Positions 30,411 to 40,300 are shown, numbered from the stretch's first letter. The stretch is DNA of 64,000 nt from Kiritimatiellia bacterium (GCA_017520845.1 JAFXEU010000067.1:1-64000); one strand, 5' to 3'. The notes: generated by a model not told the origin, from the sequence alone. Made by a program: numbers and translations.

Positions 30411-31712
30411 TCAAAAAACGCCTTCTTCGCGTTCCTTGACGTCGCCGCCCTTCCACGCCGGATCAGGGACCAAAAGCTCGTCGTCGAGCTTAACGCCCGA
30501 GGCGAGAAGGCTTGAGCGGAGCGCCGCAGAATCAAGCCCCGCATACGAACCCCCTTTGGCGAGCAGAGCCGCGGCGGTTCCCGCCGCCTGTCCGGACGCG
30601 CAGCACGCCGGCAGACAGCGCACAACGTCCCACATCTCTTCGGCGCAGGCGATGCATCGCCCCGCGACGAGAAGGTTGGACACAGAGGGGACGGTCAACT
30701 GACCGAACTTCAGCGGATAAACGGGGCCGCTCTTGCGCCAATCCGAAAATATGCCGACGATCGCGTCCTCCGGTCCGCCGCAAGCGAGCTTCTGAAGCTT
30801 CAGCATCGTCGAATACGTCGGAATCGAAAAAATGTGAACGGGGCTTTTGCCTTCAGCCTTAAGGCGCCTGTTCTCCTCGGCGTTATCCTGGAGTATCGCC
30901 TTATGAACAGCCTGCATGTGGAGCGAACGATCAATCAGACTGTCGCCCCTGTAATTGCGCGCCTCAAGCGGAAAATTCTTTTTGAAAAACCTGCCTGCGC
31001 CGGTTCGCATGGAAACCTGACGTTTCTCATTGACGACGTAATACCAGCCGCCGGGAATGTTACCCTTTATCCCGGCATTGACGACCGCGCCGCAACGTTC
31101 GGCTACGACCGCCGCGCCCGTCGCGTCAGTGAACGCGTTCGCCTTGAGACGAACCGCATCGCATCCGCAATGAGCGCGGACTTCGGCGATGCGTCCGTCC
31201 TCCATATCGACGCCGTCGACATCGCAATCGTAAAAAACCTCCACGCCCGCCTCAAGCAACAAGCGCTCCATGCCGAGCATCATAGGGCCGGGATCAAAGA
31301 CGAGTTCATAACGCTTTGAGGACAGCTCCGCCTTCGTGCCTTTTTTATTTTTCCAGAATCCGTTTGGGCGCGCGGCGGAATATTTCATCGGAAGCCGCAG
31401 AAGCTCTTCAGGTATCCCGTACGTGACCTGACGCCCGAATCCGTCGCAAAGGGGCATGAAAACTATAACATGACCTTGCGTCGAAAGCCCTCCGAGAACG
31501 GACGTGCGCTCGACGAGACACGTCTTCGCGCCCGCTCTGGCAGAAGCGAGAGATGCGGCAACGCCCGCGAAGCCTCCGCCTATGACGACGTGATCATATT
31601 CGAGACCGAGCGAAGGACCACCGCGCCGCACTTTTGATTTTCGCGCACCGAACGCGACCGTCGCTCCCAGAGCCGCCGCGCCCGCAAAAAAATCTCTTCT
31701 GCCGAAATCCAT
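30411..31712 (-). CDS. Tat-exported FAD-dependent oxidoreductase
   Basis: The 433-residue protein begins with a twin-arginine signal (GRRDFFAGAAALGATVAFGA) and a Rossmann motif DHVVIGGGFAGVAASLASARAG with Glu-containing LVERTSVLGGLSTQG. It fits the FAD-dependent oxidoreductase family PF12831, common in PVC and planctomycete genomes, often near sugar hydrolases. The C-terminal GRCIACAEEMWDVVRCLPACCASGQAAGTAAALL resembles the closing FAD-binding segment of this family. Substrate unknown; a role in sugar oxidation is inferred from neighbours. Confidence 0.85.
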   Translation of the reverse strand: MDFGRRDFFAGAAALGATVAFGARKSKVRRGGPSLGLEYDHVVIGGGFAGVAASLASARAGAKTCLVERTSVLGGLSTQGHVIVFMPLCDGFGRQVTYGIPEELLRLPMKYSAARPNGFWKNKKGTKAELSSKRYELVFDPGPMMLGMERLLLEAGVEVFYDCDVDGVDMEDGRIAEVRAHCGCDAVRLKANAFTDATGAAVVAERCGAVVNAGIKGNIPGGWYYVVNEKRQVSMRTGAGRFFKKNFPLEARNYRGDSLIDRSLHMQAVHKAILQDNAEENRRLKAEGKSPVHIFSIPTYSTMLKLQKLACGGPEDAIVGIFSDWRKSGPVYPLKFGQLTVPSVSNLLVAGRCIACAEEMWDVVRCLPACCASGQAAGTAAALLAKGGSYAGLDSAALRSSLLASGVKLDDELLVPDPAWKGGDVKEREEGVF

Positions 31713-31744
31713 CTCTAATCTTCCTTTTTCGATCCGGTCAGCCG

Positions 31745-33028
31745 CTACGGTTCCAGGAGAATCCGGCGGAGTTTTTCGATATCCCCGTCGGTAAAGCCGC
31801 AGTCGCGAAAATAAGCCTCAGCCTTCTCGCGCGTCGTTTCACCGGGATAGCGCCCCAGGACATCAGTATAAAGTTGGAGAAAAAGATCCTTGTGGCAGAA
31901 CCAGTTCCCGGGATTTGTAAACCCGGAACATTCCCAATCGCGGTAAAGCTCCTCGTCGTCGACGCCCAATACCGCTTCGATGATAAACGCGAGAGAGCCA
32001 GTGCGATCCTGGCCGCCGATGCAATGAAACACGATCGGATAATTGGACTCATCGAGAAAAACATCGAGACATGCCTTTGTCATCTTCATTCCGCGAGGTC
32101 TGCCGAATCCGGAATATGCGGACGATGGCGAATGGATCCACTTCACGCGGTCCCCGAGGGGCGACTGGCTCATACCGGCGATCTCGCCGTCATTGCGCAG
32201 ATCGAGATCGGTTCGGATACCGAGAGCGTCGAGCATAATCGCGCGGGACTCGTCGCTCAGGCGCTCCCTGCCTCGCGCATTTGCGATCGGTACGCGATGC
32301 CAGTCGTTCGACGGCCATGAGCCTGAATATATCTTGGCCATGTGCTTCGCCTGCCAAGGAGCGCGGTTGGTCAGCGTTCCGGCGGCGAATTCAGCCCTGC
32401 ATTCCGCCCATGTGAGAAAATCGATGTCTTCGGGATTGTTATTGAGACCCGCCGAACGGTATACGAGCCCCTGACGAATGCGCCGGGAGTTCATCGCGAC
32501 GCGGCCTCCGATATCGCGGACGTTGGGGACGCCGGGAACGCGAATGAGACGAGGGGCCGTCGCGTCGGTTTCAAAATCGCGCGCGGCTCTCGCGACCGTC
32601 CGACCGCCCACGACGGCGGAAACGATGACGCGATATTTCTCGCCGATCATAAGATTATCGAAGAACGCGTAAGGCTCGCGGGCGTCGACAACGCGCACGG
32701 CGCGATCTTCTCCGACTCCGACATGGCGAAGTTCGACTGAAAAGACAGGCGCAGTGCCGCCCTTCTCGCCTGTCCACCGCCAGGAAACGAGAACCGGCTG
32801 CGGCTCGTTTTTGTCGAGCGCCAGCTGAGCGCGCTCACCCGCGTCGGCGAACTTCTTAATCCTCTCTTCACGGGGCAACTTAAGATATTCAAGCTGACGC
32901 TTCGAAAGGAGTTTCACCTTCTCTTCTCCGCCTTCAGGCTGAAGAATCTCGAGCCTCGGCGAAGCCGAAGCCGCCAAGGCGCCCATTCCCACGACGCCCG
33001 CCAGAAACAGACCTAAACTCAAACGCAT
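31745..33028 (-). CDS. Secreted tyrosine-type protein phosphatase
   Basis: From the ATG at 33026-33028 the gene encodes 427 residues with a signal peptide (MRLSLGLFLAGVVGMGALAASA). After a fibronectin-like beta region (about 70-155) comes a phosphatase domain: RVPGVPNVRDIGG, GLVYRSAGL, IRTDLDLRNDGE, and the P-loop IVFHCIGGQDRTGSLAF, matching H-C-x-x-G-x-D-R-T. This is the DSP/PTP-like Y_phosphatase3 family, which acts on phosphorylated proteins or phosphoinositides and inositol phosphates. The long frame upstream overlaps the GH9 gene in another frame and is spurious. It starts 14 bases after the GH9 stop. Confidence 0.85.
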   Translation of the reverse strand: MRLSLGLFLAGVVGMGALAASASPRLEILQPEGGEEKVKLLSKRQLEYLKLPREERIKKFADAGERAQLALDKNEPQPVLVSWRWTGEKGGTAPVFSVELRHVGVGEDRAVRVVDAREPYAFFDNLMIGEKYRVIVSAVVGGRTVARAARDFETDATAPRLIRVPGVPNVRDIGGRVAMNSRRIRQGLVYRSAGLNNNPEDIDFLTWAECRAEFAAGTLTNRAPWQAKHMAKIYSGSWPSNDWHRVPIANARGRERLSDESRAIMLDALGIRTDLDLRNDGEIAGMSQSPLGDRVKWIHSPSSAYSGFGRPRGMKMTKACLDVFLDESNYPIVFHCIGGQDRTGSLAFIIEAVLGVDDEELYRDWECSGFTNPGNWFCHKDLFLQLYTDVLGRYPGETTREKAEAYFRDCGFTDGDIEKLRRILLEP

Positions 33029-33042
33029 TGTTTTACCGCCTT

Positions 33043-36000
33043 TCACTTTTCGGGATTCTCGGAGGAAAGCAAACCGAATATAAACATGGTATTGGCCATA
33101 TTGTTTACGGTAGGCTCGTCCATCGCTATGGCAAAATGGACGTCGGAATGCTGATATAAAAGAGCGAAGCGCTCGGCGCACCTCGGATACGCCGTATCGC
33201 GATAGGAATATCCGGCGAAGTTCCTGTTGGGGCCCTGCTCCTGGATTCCGTCGGCGGGAAGACCTTCGGGGCGGTAGCGGCTGTTGTGCAGCGGGCAGCG
33301 CACCGTGCGCGACCCGAGCCCGGTAATCCAGCTCAACCCCATCGGATTTGCGCCGAGCGTATTGTCGCAGGTGCGGACGAGCCAGTCGCGCCATTTGCTC
33401 TCGCCAGTAAGTTTCCAGAGATACGCCGCGGGCACGGCGTAATTCTCGTACGCGCCCGTACCCCATGTGATCGGCGCATAAGGATGACGCAGAAACTTGT
33501 AGGCCATCTGCCCGGAGCCGCGCACATACATTTCGCCCTCCTTGCGTATCGATCCGAGAACAGCATCCCATACCGCGGCATCGGCCTTCTCGCGCGGAAT
33601 CATCACGTACGCGTATGCGGCGAGCTGCAGGTTGAAGTAACCGTGGCTCATAAGTTCGGTTTCGGGCTTCTCGCGCCACGGCGTTGAAGCGATAAAATCG
33701 TCGTGGTACTTTTTCTCCCATGTCGTATGGTAGAGCTGCGCAGCCGCGTACGCTCTGAGCGCCAAATGATATTCGCCCCAATCAGAAAGACTCTTCATGC
33801 CCTTGACGGGATTCTTCTCGGCCCACTCGTAAGCGTGGCGCGAGCGAAGAAGAAGATCATTCGAGCGCTTCTTCTTCCCGCACTTTTCCAAAATACGCGA
33901 CAACTGCGCGAAAACGCCTGAAGCGAGATACGACCCCTTCACATCCTTGGCCCAGGCGTAGTCGCCCTTATCGTCAAGCTCGACCGTCTGGATAAAGTTG
34001 GGATCTCCCTGAGATTCCGTTCCGTTTCTGACGCCCCCGTCCGAATCATCCTGAAGCCCCTCCCAGAGCCTTACGGCCCAAATCGCCTCATCGACTATAT
34101 CGGGAATTCCGTTGCCTCGCTCCGGAACGGAAAGCTGGGAATCCGTGAAATTTTCAGGCGCCAGCTCATACGCGTTCAAAAGCGCCTGGGCAACATCGAT
34201 ATGCGAACGCGGATTGTAGTCGCCCGCGTCGTGATGGCCGCCTCTAATATGAAGACGATGAGGAATCTTCTCAGGAACGGACGATGCGAGATCCTTAAGC
34301 TCGCTCATATCGAGCGCGCGGTTAAATATCATGGGGTCCGCCGTGTACAATCCCTCGGCCGCGCCCGAAGCCTTGGCGAATTCGATCTTCTGGGGCTTCG
34401 TCAGATCGACGCTCGCGGTCATGCCGCCCCAGCGCTGTCCGTCATAAAACACGTCGACGGGATGTTTTTTGCCGGCGTCGGCGGGAGAAATGCGCACGAC
34501 GACGCGATGCCATTTCTTGTCGTTGATTCTCAAAGAAAACTTCGGATGGAATTTCACTACACCCCAGTTCACCCAAATCGCGAAGAGATTCCTGCCTTCC
34601 CCGATACGAACGAGCTGTCCGCCCCAATTGTTCCCGGCGAGAGAATCGTCGCGGCGCACCATAAACGAGAACGTCAGACCCTTATCAGGATCGAACGAGA
34701 TCGGAGATGTTTCAACGCCGTTGTGCGTCTGATCGTCGCCGCAGGCAAAAACCTCTTTGAACGCCGCATCGGAAACCCGCTTCGTTTTCCCGACAAGTTT
34801 AAATTCCGGCTTTAGACGCGACGGATCGTTCTCGACCTTCTTGCGGCAAAGATTGACCAAATGATAATCCGGATTCGGAAACATCTCCATATTATCGGTA
34901 AAATCTCCCCACTCACCCGCCGAATGACGCTGGACAGTCGTTGTTATTATACCTTTGTTATGACAAGCCGTTCGCTCCCAACCTCCAGAAAGTTTGGGAT
35001 CAATCTCGCAACCGCAGCGCTGGAGGTAAATACCGCGCGCCTGGGCGAGAAACGCCTTTTTATAGACATCGGCTGAAATCTCAAACTGCAGGGATCTACC
35101 GACGCCGTCAACTGAAAGAACATAAACACCGGGCTTTTTAAACTCCGTAAAATCAGCCTCGTAGACATTCTCCGCCGAATGATTGGCTTTCCCGTCCATA
35201 TCCAAACCGTTATGCACGAGCTTAAGCGCACCTTCAAAAACCTTCCTCCCGCTCGCTGCTTCCAAAAGCGAGAACGTGCGATCGCCGCGAAGTCGAAGGG
35301 CGTAAGGCGCAAGCGAATCGTAATCGTTTTTACGCGAAGTTGGAGCCGCTGCCGTCGCAATCTTCTCTTTCTCGGCCTCAGCCGCCTTCTCCGCCGCTAT
35401 TCTCGCGTTTTCGCGCTCCTCCTGAGTACCCTTTCCCGCTTCGGCATAATAGGCCTCCTTTGAAAAATTTGTCGCACCCTCCGCCTTCGCTTCAGCGGAT
35501 ACGGCGCCGGAGTCGGGCATCGACCCGAGCCAGCGCCCCACGTAGGCGACTTTCAGCGAGTCGGGCAGATATCCCACCTGATTGACCTTAATCGACTGCG
35601 AAAGCGACTTTGCTGGATCGAACCGCATCGAGGCTGAACGGGCTCCTGCACACACGCCGGGCGAAACCTCAACGACGACGTTATCGCCCTTCTTAAGTTC
35701 CCCGCCGAGATCAAGAAAGATCGAGTGCTCCAGATAGCCCTTGAACGGCCATCCTGTAGGCTGGTAGCACTCAAGCCGCGTACGGCGACCGAGCGCGAGA
35801 ATCTTTCGCTCTTCGCCGTTGACCAAGACCTTCCAGTTCGAAAGTCTCAACCCGCCGTCCGGGGAATAACCGTGACCGAATTCGCAGAGCACCTTGCCGT
35901 CGCCGACGGACGAAATGCGCCTTAACCCCGTCATTCTCGCGGCAATCCCGTCGCCGTCCTCGTCCGCGTCGGGATTGCCGCCGTAAACGAAGGACGCGGC

Positions 36001-36462
36001 GCAAAGTCCCGCCGTAACCATGGTTCCGCCTTCGCCCTGCGCGATGATATGATAACGCACACCCTTTTTAAGCGGATATGGAAGTTCAAGTGTAACCTCG
36101 GAACGGGTGAGCGACGTCGCGGCGCCTTTCGTTCTCACTCCTCCAGGAATGTCGAATTCGTTCTTGGACGGTTTCGCGAGCAGAACCTTCGTCGGAGTTA
36201 CGAACTTCCGGTATGCGTAATTATTGTCGCCGTCGCCGATTATGCGATACGATTTAGGCTGCGAACGGACATGGGTAACCGAGCTTCCGATCACAATTCG
36301 GACCGTCTTCTCGTCCAGCGCACGCGCGCTGCGTACGCCGTAAACGCGCATGACATCGCGCTTGATATCGGGAACATCCGTAAAATCACTGGCGAATGTT
36401 ACGCCCGACAGAAAAACGCCGAACACCAAAGCTCCAATCAGAGACGAGTACGATGATTTCAT
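33043..36462 (-). CDS. GH9-type glycoside hydrolase with inserted LamG-like domain
   Basis: This 1139-residue secreted protein has an N-terminal beta region (25-285), a cellulase N-terminal Ig-like domain (291-460; KVNQVGYLP, with a charged helical insert 340-380), then the GH9 catalytic domain from about 465. Catalytic residues: the Asp pair in GGHHDAGDY (741-749) and the acid Glu1116 in MDEPTVNNM. Between AC-H (499-501) and GGHHDAGDY lies a beta-rich insert (about 585-720: GLTFSFMVRR, WHRVVVRIS, VDVFYDGQRW, DPMIFNRAL) with LamG/concanavalin-like features. GH9 enzymes cut beta-1,4-glucans; the target here is unproven. It overlaps the next gene upstream by four bases. Confidence 0.85.
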   Translation of the reverse strand: MKSSYSSLIGALVFGVFLSGVTFASDFTDVPDIKRDVMRVYGVRSARALDEKTVRIVIGSSVTHVRSQPKSYRIIGDGDNNYAYRKFVTPTKVLLAKPSKNEFDIPGGVRTKGAATSLTRSEVTLELPYPLKKGVRYHIIAQGEGGTMVTAGLCAASFVYGGNPDADEDGDGIAARMTGLRRISSVGDGKVLCEFGHGYSPDGGLRLSNWKVLVNGEERKILALGRRTRLECYQPTGWPFKGYLEHSIFLDLGGELKKGDNVVVEVSPGVCAGARSASMRFDPAKSLSQSIKVNQVGYLPDSLKVAYVGRWLGSMPDSGAVSAEAKAEGATNFSKEAYYAEAGKGTQEERENARIAAEKAAEAEKEKIATAAAPTSRKNDYDSLAPYALRLRGDRTFSLLEAASGRKVFEGALKLVHNGLDMDGKANHSAENVYEADFTEFKKPGVYVLSVDGVGRSLQFEISADVYKKAFLAQARGIYLQRCGCEIDPKLSGGWERTACHNKGIITTTVQRHSAGEWGDFTDNMEMFPNPDYHLVNLCRKKVENDPSRLKPEFKLVGKTKRVSDAAFKEVFACGDDQTHNGVETSPISFDPDKGLTFSFMVRRDDSLAGNNWGGQLVRIGEGRNLFAIWVNWGVVKFHPKFSLRINDKKWHRVVVRISPADAGKKHPVDVFYDGQRWGGMTASVDLTKPQKIEFAKASGAAEGLYTADPMIFNRALDMSELKDLASSVPEKIPHRLHIRGGHHDAGDYNPRSHIDVAQALLNAYELAPENFTDSQLSVPERGNGIPDIVDEAIWAVRLWEGLQDDSDGGVRNGTESQGDPNFIQTVELDDKGDYAWAKDVKGSYLASGVFAQLSRILEKCGKKKRSNDLLLRSRHAYEWAEKNPVKGMKSLSDWGEYHLALRAYAAAQLYHTTWEKKYHDDFIASTPWREKPETELMSHGYFNLQLAAYAYVMIPREKADAAVWDAVLGSIRKEGEMYVRGSGQMAYKFLRHPYAPITWGTGAYENYAVPAAYLWKLTGESKWRDWLVRTCDNTLGANPMGLSWITGLGSRTVRCPLHNSRYRPEGLPADGIQEQGPNRNFAGYSYRDTAYPRCAERFALLYQHSDVHFAIAMDEPTVNNMANTMFIFGLLSSENPEK

Positions 36463-38069
36463 TTTACCTCCACCTTGAACGGTTTGTCAGACAAAACTTT
36501 AACGACGGGCTTTTCAGAGCGCGAAGAGCGCTTCTCGCATATAAGCGAAACTACGTTCCCGTCAGGAAGAGTCAGATTCTCGATTCCGTGCCGCTCAAGG
36601 AGTCTCACGCGCCAGACGACCTTCCCCGGAGTAAACTCCATGCCGAACACGTCGCGCACGAGCATCGCAATCGGCGTCACACCGGAAAAGCCGACAAAAT
36701 CGCGGCGGACGCTCTGTCCGTAAAGCTTGCCGTGAGTAACCTTCTCCGGGTCATAGCTCTCCCAGACAGTCCCCGTATCGGCATACACCTTGGCAACAGC
36801 GCAAACATGGCGCATCGCAAGATTGTGAGCATCTTCATTTAAACCGCATTCAGCGAGCCCGCGCACAATCGCCCAGTCGGTGATGCACCAGACTCCGCCG
36901 CGCCAGTAATTACCGCCGTCGCGTTCATAACCATCCTCGCCCTTCGCGAGCGAGCGCGTACCGCAAGGGGCGGCGAACGTCGCGCCGTCAGCAAGCGAGA
37001 TAGCGAGACGACGCGCCCTTTCCGGCGGAGCGACGCGCGCGAGAAGCGCCCAAAAGCCTCCTATATGACGCACGGAAACGCGATTGCCTTCACGGTCCAG
37101 ATCGTGATAAAGACCGGTAGCCTCGTCCCACATTTTTTCGTTGGCGATTTTCTCGAGCGCGGCGATCTCATCCTCAAGACTCTTATCGCGCCTGATTCCG
37201 ACGGCGTCGGCGATGGCGAGCAGGTTTTTCGCGTTGAAAATCTGCTGCATCGTCACGTCGACGAACGAAATGAATCCGTGATGGAATTCGGCGGAATACC
37301 TGGTCGTGTCCATGCGGGGAATATTATCCATCCCGCATCCCCAGCCTGACGAAAAATAAGTGCCGTCCTTCCATGTGCGGTTTTTGCGCATCCAGTCGTG
37401 ATAGGCCATGAGCACGGGGTAAACGCGCTTTAAGCGAGCCTTGTCGCCGCTGAAACGGTACCACTCAAGTTCGGCCCACGCGAAAATATTGCCGCCGACC
37501 GAAGAGAGGTCGTTGCGTTCGAACTGGCTTCGCCCGTCGTATATCCCGAGTTGCCTCGGTATGAATCCGTCGGGAGTCTGAGCCGCGTAGAAGTTATCAA
37601 GCTGCTCGATGAACGGAAACACGTTCGAAGCGTATTGCCCGAACATCGTAATGAACGAACTGCCCCAGACGAAGACGCTTTTACCGAACGGGGTATAAAC
37701 GAAATTCCGTTTGAAATTCGTATTCGCCTCCGGCTTGTGCAGTTTGGCGCCGACCATCTCCCACGAATTCGAAAACGCTGCGACCTCATCGGGATGGCCG
37801 TCCCATATCGCCCTAGGCACGGCGGTGCGCCATAAATTGGCGGACGGCAGAGGTCGGTTATCGACGCGCTCAGAGATAAACGTATTTTCTTTCACTCTCG
37901 CGTCGCGAGCATAAGTTCCGAAGTAGTAGTCCTTGCGCGAGGCAGGATCTTCGCCGGCGTTGAGCGTCGAAGCCGTCAAACCTGAAAAAACGACGGCGGA
38001 AATCAGAACGCCATTTATTTTGTTTATGAACACCACGAACCGAAACCCCTTTCCGGAAGTTAACGTCAC
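36459..38069 (-). CDS. (alpha/alpha)6 glycosidase, GH37/GH63/MGH-like
   Basis: The 536-residue secreted protein shows the trehalase/GH63-like barrel: VFVWGSSFITMFGQYAS, TPDGFIPRQLG, FAWAELEWYRFSGD, YFSSGWGCGMDN, GGFWALLARVAPPERA, GGNYWRGGVWCITDWAIVRGL and GTVWESYDPE. Such enzymes act on trehalose, glucosylglycerate, mannosylglycerate or N-glycan alpha-glucose. Substrate cannot be told. The start is unclear: GTG 38067-38069 overlaps the TadE-like stop, while GTG at 38033 gives a cleaner signal peptide (FINKINGVLISAVVFSG). Its stop overlaps the GH9 start by four bases, so these two glycosidases and the phosphatase form one operon. Confidence 0.78.
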   Translation of the reverse strand: MTLTSGKGFRFVVFINKINGVLISAVVFSGLTASTLNAGEDPASRKDYYFGTYARDARVKENTFISERVDNRPLPSANLWRTAVPRAIWDGHPDEVAAFSNSWEMVGAKLHKPEANTNFKRNFVYTPFGKSVFVWGSSFITMFGQYASNVFPFIEQLDNFYAAQTPDGFIPRQLGIYDGRSQFERNDLSSVGGNIFAWAELEWYRFSGDKARLKRVYPVLMAYHDWMRKNRTWKDGTYFSSGWGCGMDNIPRMDTTRYSAEFHHGFISFVDVTMQQIFNAKNLLAIADAVGIRRDKSLEDEIAALEKIANEKMWDEATGLYHDLDREGNRVSVRHIGGFWALLARVAPPERARRLAISLADGATFAAPCGTRSLAKGEDGYERDGGNYWRGGVWCITDWAIVRGLAECGLNEDAHNLAMRHVCAVAKVYADTGTVWESYDPEKVTHGKLYGQSVRRDFVGFSGVTPIAMLVRDVFGMEFTPGKVVWRVRLLERHGIENLTLPDGNVVSLICEKRSSRSEKPVVKVLSDKPFKVEVK

Positions 38070-38392
38070 AGCTGAGGTATTTTCATATTCGGGATATGAA
38101 CTTCCTCCTTTATTTCAAGTTCGGAAGAACCGAAAATATACTCCGCCGCCATCGGAGAGACCGTAACCGTATCGCGCTTCGATGACGACGAATACGACTC
38201 CCCTCCCCCCATGGACGTCAGGGCCGAGCGCCCGGCCTCGGCTCTTGTATCGCGGGAGAAATTCAGCCACGACACGATATAATGAAGAAACGCCAAAAGA
38301 GCGACCATGACGAGCGTGATGCAAAACAGCCCGATCGCCAGCTCGATTATCGCCTGAGCGGAGCGCATCTTGAATCGCTTTTCAGTGGCCAT
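38066..38392 (-). CDS. TadE-like pseudopilin (small)
   Basis: The 108-residue product starts at ATG 38390-38392 with GGAGGA upstream. It has the TadE-like N-terminus KMRSAQAIIELAIG followed by a membrane segment (18-45) and a short periplasmic tail. The pattern A-Q-A-I-I-E matches the class of prepilin-like proteins whose leader is cut by TadV/CpaA before the hydrophobic helix. It overlaps the upstream TadG-like gene by 11 bases. It is the last pilus gene of the operon. Confidence 0.75.
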   Translation of the reverse strand: MATEKRFKMRSAQAIIELAIGLFCITLVMVALLAFLHYIVSWLNFSRDTRAEAGRSALTSMGGGESYSSSSKRDTVTVSPMAAEYIFGSSELEIKEEVHIPNMKIPQL

Positions 38393-39800
38393 GGCTAGTT
38401 CCTCCGTGTCCGCTCGGTCCGCCGCCGATAGGTCTGTGGCAGGTGTGCGAATTGAACTTAAGCCAGATCGACCCTTCACGCCTGAAAGACGCGCGTTCCC
38501 AGGTCACGAGCTGGGCGCAATAATAACAGGAGCTTCCGTAACGCGGCCCGTTCTCCATATACGCGCCGAGATGATCGCGGATATGCGTAACCCAATCGTA
38601 ATCGGCCGTTGCCAGATGCGCGCCGCCTACCGCGTCGAGGGCGACAAGTCTCGTATCCGTAAACGCGGGAACCACGAGCGAATTAAGAGCCGTCACGACA
38701 GACGTGCGCCCCTCGAAATCTTCGACGCACCCGAACGGCTTCGCCGCGGCGGACCAATGGAATTTCGAGGTCGATTCGACGGCGACCGTCCGATTCTCGC
38801 CGACACAGCGGCACACCGCGGCGCAACCCCGAACGTTGTACTCGTCTTTTATTTCGCCGACTATGGGAAATTCGTATCCGTATTCATCATCGGCAAGCGA
38901 AAGCCCGTTGAACCACTGCCTCCATGAACCCATATCGAAAAAGAACCATGTCTCTTCCTGATCGGCGAGAAGATGAGACTTTGCGATTTCCTCCTCTGTC
39001 AAGGTCTCGTCGGAATAGCGCTTTACCAGCTCCATTATCTCTTCGGTTGTAAATACGGACTTAAACGCGATTTTCCGGGACACGACGTGAAGCGAAAAGA
39101 CTTCACTGTTGTCGAGCGGATTTTCACGCTCTACCGGCAAAGGCGCCCAGTCGGTGTACTTTGAGTAATCATCAAGAAGATTCTTGCTGTTGAAAAAAAA
39201 CCAGCACCAGTCCTTTCCCGCGATCGCATGATAAAACTGGCGGTTGAGCAGAAGGTGCCCGGAGAGCGAGTCGTAAAACTCAAGATTGTCCGGACCCGTA
39301 GCCAACCCCTCGGAAATGACGCTTGAAATCGCGGCGGCATAAGCTACCCAGGCGCCGGGGAAAGGTTCGGGATACGGAGCGCCCGCACCGTTGGCGCCCG
39401 CACAGTAAACGGTTCTTATATCGTTGACGTGGCGCTGGAGAATCGCGGCGAATTCAGGACGCTCCTCCATTCCGTTCTTCTTCGCCGCCTTATTCGCAAG
39501 ACGAAGAGCCTCCACCGGCTCCAAAAGCGCCAAGCGCCGCTGTTCGAGAACGATTCTGCGGCACTCGTTCGTCTCATCGCGCGCGGCCGCGACCAGATGC
39601 TCGATATTCAGCCGGCCGATTTCATTGAGTATCTGACCTTGTTTGTTCGCGGCCGCGATCGCCGCAGCGTCGCCGCCGTGCTGGATTTGCGTCTTCTCGC
39701 GCACGGATGTGAAAATGTCGACGTTAAGAAGGACGAAACTCGTCAGAACAACGAGAATGAACACGAGAAGCAATATTATCTGACCGCTACGCGTACGCAT
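38382..39800 (-). CDS. TadG-like pilus assembly protein
   Basis: The 472-residue protein starts MRTRSGQIILLLVFILVVLTSFVLLNVDIF, the N-terminal helix with a G-Q motif of Flp pilus-assembly TadE/G-like proteins (PF13400 type). The rest is a large periplasmic domain rich in aromatic residues (KDWCWFFFNSKNLL, RYGSSCYYCAQLV) and Cys pairs near 345-365. It ends in a His/Gly-rich tail (PIGGGPSGHGGTSHGH) that could bind metal. The adjacent genes are all pseudopilins. The gene shares one base with the TadE gene upstream. Confidence 0.75.
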   Translation of the reverse strand: MRTRSGQIILLLVFILVVLTSFVLLNVDIFTSVREKTQIQHGGDAAAIAAANKQGQILNEIGRLNIEHLVAAARDETNECRRIVLEQRRLALLEPVEALRLANKAAKKNGMEERPEFAAILQRHVNDIRTVYCAGANGAGAPYPEPFPGAWVAYAAAISSVISEGLATGPDNLEFYDSLSGHLLLNRQFYHAIAGKDWCWFFFNSKNLLDDYSKYTDWAPLPVERENPLDNSEVFSLHVVSRKIAFKSVFTTEEIMELVKRYSDETLTEEEIAKSHLLADQEETWFFFDMGSWRQWFNGLSLADDEYGYEFPIVGEIKDEYNVRGCAAVCRCVGENRTVAVESTSKFHWSAAAKPFGCVEDFEGRTSVVTALNSLVVPAFTDTRLVALDAVGGAHLATADYDWVTHIRDHLGAYMENGPRYGSSCYYCAQLVTWERASFRREGSIWLKFNSHTCHRPIGGGPSGHGGTSHGH

Positions 39801-40270
39801 CAGAACCCCGCATCATGCATGTAAAAAGGGAAATGAGACTCAACCTTGGCGTTACCCTCCACGTCGAATTCCCCGGTCGACATCTCGAGCCGCGCCTCGG
39901 CAACGGGGGCTATACCCATCCCGGATTGGACGTCAATACCCGTAGAATGCCAATATTCATATTCAAGTATCGCGTTGGCGCGAGGAGGATTTTCGCTCGC
40001 AAGATAAATCGGCACGCGCGCCACCTCGTCAATACCTGAATCCTCAGGCCAGAGACGCTTGCCGGCGACGGGGATAATCGCCGCACGCGCCGATTTTCGG
40101 CACATAAAATCGTTGAACCCGACGGCCTTGGCGCGCGCGGCGCGCGCCGCGCCGTAATCAAGAAGCGTTCTAGCGGCGAGTTTGCGTGAAAGCGTGAACG
40201 CGCTCGTGAAAATAAGCATAATCACGAGCACGGCGATCAGCGTCTCGACCATGGCTTGGGCGCGCTTCAT
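39800..40270 (-). CDS. TadE-like pseudopilin
   Basis: A 156-residue protein with the N-terminus MKRAQAMVETLIAVLVIMLIFTSAFTL: the A-Q-A-M-V-E-T-L motif and one membrane helix typical of TadE minor pseudopilins, followed by a periplasmic domain. The ATG at 40268-40270 is preferred over the TTG one codon upstream. It lies between the Flp pilin and TadG genes. Confidence 0.78.
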   Translation of the reverse strand: MKRAQAMVETLIAVLVIMLIFTSAFTLSRKLAARTLLDYGAARAARAKAVGFNDFMCRKSARAAIIPVAGKRLWPEDSGIDEVARVPIYLASENPPRANAILEYEYWHSTGIDVQSGMGIAPVAEARLEMSTGEFDVEGNAKVESHFPFYMHDAGF

Positions 40271-40300
40271 CAAGGGCCCCTTTTATCCTTAAGAGCTATA

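Noticed and set aside
31745-33781. 678-residue version of the phosphatase
   Set aside because: The first 251 codons overlap the GH9 gene in another frame; the ATG at 33028 gives a clean signal peptide.
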